Below, piece after piece: positions 63,028 through 64,000 of a stretch of DNA of 64,000 bases. Source of the DNA: Mycobacterium colombiense (lineage in GTDB: Bacteria; Actinomycetota; Actinomycetes; Mycobacteriales; Mycobacteriaceae); assembly GCF_001665835.1 (NCBI RefSeq), contig NZ_LZSX01000089.1, forward strand, positions 62,001 to 126,000, given 5' to 3'. The translations under genes and the position numbers were made by a program. Every line of letters starts with the position of its first letter. The first letter of the stretch is position 1. The notes beneath the pieces are model-generated. The model saw nothing but the letters and a program-made list of their open reading frames with translations, did not search any database and had not been told where the DNA came from.

Positions 63028-63492
63028 ATGACGACCGATCAAGTTGACGCCCGTCAGATCCTGGCCACCTCACTGGTGACGGCGATCGATCACGTCGGCA
63101 TCGCAGTCGCCGACCTGGACGCCTCCATCGCCTGGTACCACGACACCCTCGGCATGATCCTGGTGCACGAGGAAGTCAACGAGGAGCAGGGAATCCGCGA
63201 AGCCATGCTGGCTGTGCGCGGCGCCCCGGCGGGCACCGCACAGATCCAGTTGATGGCCCCGATCGACGAGTCCTCGACGATCGCGAAGTTCATCGACAAA
63301 CGCGGTCCGGGCATCCAGCAGATGGCCGTTCGGGTGAGCGACCTCGACACCTTGGTCGAGCAGCTCCGCGAGCAGGGCGTGCGCCTGATCTACGACGCAC
63401 CCCGTCGCGGCACGGCAAACTCCCGGATCAACTTCATCCACCCCAAGGACGGCGGCGGAGTTCTGATCGAACTCGTCGAACCGGCCGCCTGA
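63028..63492 (+). CDS. mce: methylmalonyl-CoA epimerase
   Basis: A 154-residue VOC-fold enzyme that interconverts (R)- and (S)-methylmalonyl-CoA in propionyl-CoA metabolism. Metal ligands are His in VTAIDHVGIAVADLD, Gln in TAQIQLMAP, His/Ile in GPGIQQMAVRV region and Glu in GVLIELVEP; INFIHPKDGGG is the second-repeat motif. ATG 63028 (MTTDQVDAR) is preferred over an upstream ATG that is out of the conserved N-terminus. It provides a route for propionyl-CoA made by odd-chain or branched acid breakdown in the left-hand cluster. Confidence 0.92.
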   Translation: MTTDQVDARQILATSLVTAIDHVGIAVADLDASIAWYHDTLGMILVHEEVNEEQGIREAMLAVRGAPAGTAQIQLMAPIDESSTIAKFIDKRGPGIQQMAVRVSDLDTLVEQLREQGVRLIYDAPRRGTANSRINFIHPKDGGGVLIELVEPAA

Positions 63493-63502
63493 GACCGGGT
63501 AT

Positions 63503-63811
63503 TCACGACCACTTCCTGGTTGGACCGCGGGTAGCGCGGTTCGCCCAGCACGGCGTGTGCCAATGCCGGCGGTCCTCGACCTGACCGGCGCCTCCCCCGC
63601 GCGTCGAATCGATCGGCCACACCACCAGATGTGCTGAGCCGGAGCGTATTTCGTGATCGCAGCCGGGGCACCGATAGGTCTTGACCGCGCGGGCCGCCGG
63701 GACGGGACGGACCTCGTACTCGTGACCATCGGACCCGAGCTCCACCCGGCGCAGTGCCGGCGGCGGCGCCAACGGCCGCTGCCGGCGTGGCGGGGTACGG
63801 CGCCGAGCCAT
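63503..63811 (-). CDS. small protein with a CxxC/HxxC zinc-type site (Rv1322-like)
   Basis: A 102-residue basic protein. The N-terminal 30 residues are Arg/Pro-rich (MARRRTPPRRQRPLAPPPAL). Then TYRCPGCDHEIRSGSAHLVV and RRHWHTPCWANRA provide a CxxC and HxxC pair, probably a zinc-binding fold. It sits between the epimerase and nucS like Rv1322 of M. tuberculosis. Function unknown; the basic tail could bind nucleic acid. It ends 10 bp after the convergent epimerase stop. Confidence 0.72.
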   Translation of the reverse strand: MARRRTPPRRQRPLAPPPALRRVELGSDGHEYEVRPVPAARAVKTYRCPGCDHEIRSGSAHLVVWPIDSTRGGGAGQVEDRRHWHTPCWANRATRGPTRKWS

Positions 63812-63833
63812 GCGGTCAGTTTAGTGCGGACCC

Positions 63834-64000
63834 TCAGAACAGCCGGTATTCGTCGCTATCCATCCCGCGCATCTTGTCGTAATCCAATGTCAGACAACGG
63901 ATTCCGCGATCGGTGGCCAGTGTGCGGGCCTGGGGTTTGATCTGCTGAGCGGCGAACACCCCCTTGACCGGAGCGAGCACGGTGTCGCGGTTGAGCAGCT
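63834..64000 (-). CDS. nucS: NucS/EndoMS mismatch endonuclease, C-terminal end
   Basis: The last 55 residues are visible, from [20 protein letters not shown] through [20 protein letters not shown] to the end [14 protein letters not shown]. This matches the C-terminus of mycobacterial NucS (Rv1321), the endonuclease that provides mismatch repair in actinobacteria lacking MutS/MutL. The QQIKPQA motif and the C-terminal hydrophobic LF fit the part of the protein that binds the sliding clamp. The catalytic region lies outside the window. Confidence 0.92.
   Translation of the reverse strand, partial: LLNRDTVLAPVKGVFAAQQIKPQARTLATDRGIRCLTLDYDKMRGMDSDEYRLF

Noticed and set aside
1-64000. CRISPR array, insertion sequence, prophage or PE/PPE gene
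   Set aside because: No regularly spaced repeats, transposase, integrase, phage structural gene or PE/PPE start was found anywhere in the window.

Overview
The window reads as a slow-growing Mycobacterium chromosome (high GC, GTG starts, many ATGA stop/start overlaps). Genes from about 26.6 kb to the right edge follow, in inverted order, the M. tuberculosis stretch Rv1349 to Rv1321 as I remember it: irtB, irtA, lprD, Rv1342c, rdgB, rphA, Rv1339, murI, rhomboid, Rv1333, Rv1332, clpS, pncB, dinG, glgP, glgE, glgB, Rv1324, fadA4, methylmalonyl-CoA epimerase, Rv1322-like, nucS. No CRISPR array, insertion sequence, rRNA gene or PE/PPE gene was seen. One tRNA gene (Leu, anticodon UAG) is present.

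Left part (1 to 26.5 kb): an acyl-CoA catabolism region. A left block on the minus strand holds an acyl-CoA dehydrogenase (cut by the edge), two amidohydrolases, a FadD ligase and a crotonase. The next block has a CsbD-like stress protein, a DapA-family aldolase, an SDR, a TetR regulator, a crotonase, a hotdog thioesterase, and then a plus-strand operon of three crotonases and three overlapping AMP-forming ligases. A GntR regulator, acyl-CoA dehydrogenase, class III CoA-transferase, thiolase and FabG-like SDR form a second, minus-strand operon. Divergent from it are an acyl-CoA dehydrogenase and a mycofactocin-type SDR. Together these give all beta-oxidation activities plus lyase/aldolase chemistry, so the region probably breaks down an unusual branched, cyclic or aromatic carboxylic acid. 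The substrate cannot be read from sequence. Related operator-like sequences lie at three divergent or regulatory promoters around the TetR gene.

Middle part (26.5 to 43.7 kb): the carboxymycobactin importer irtAB with an IdeR-like box, a tRNA-Leu gene with a solo LAGLIDADG endonuclease gene beside it, and conserved housekeeping genes. The mbt-2 genes (between lprD and irtA in M. tuberculosis) and mec-cysO-cysM (between Rv1333 and the rhomboid gene) are missing from their usual places.

Inserted block (43.7 to 53.2 kb): between dinG and glgP, which are neighbours in M. tuberculosis, sits a tightly packed four-gene operon. It encodes an MFS transporter fused to a cyclic-nucleotide-binding domain and a patatin lipase, two tandem DegV fatty-acid-binding proteins, and a 1479-residue zinc-ribbon/kinase/AAA-ATPase/class III cyclase protein. 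The kinase domain lacks the usual VAIK lysine but has a lysine at the place used by WNK kinases. This is the best candidate for a little-described signalling system, joining cAMP production and sensing to lipid hydrolysis and transport.

Right part (53.5 to 64 kb): alpha-glucan metabolism (glgP divergent from glgE-glgB), a thioredoxin-like protein with a broken CxxC, the thiolase fadA4, methylmalonyl-CoA epimerase, a small zinc-site protein and the 3' end of nucS.
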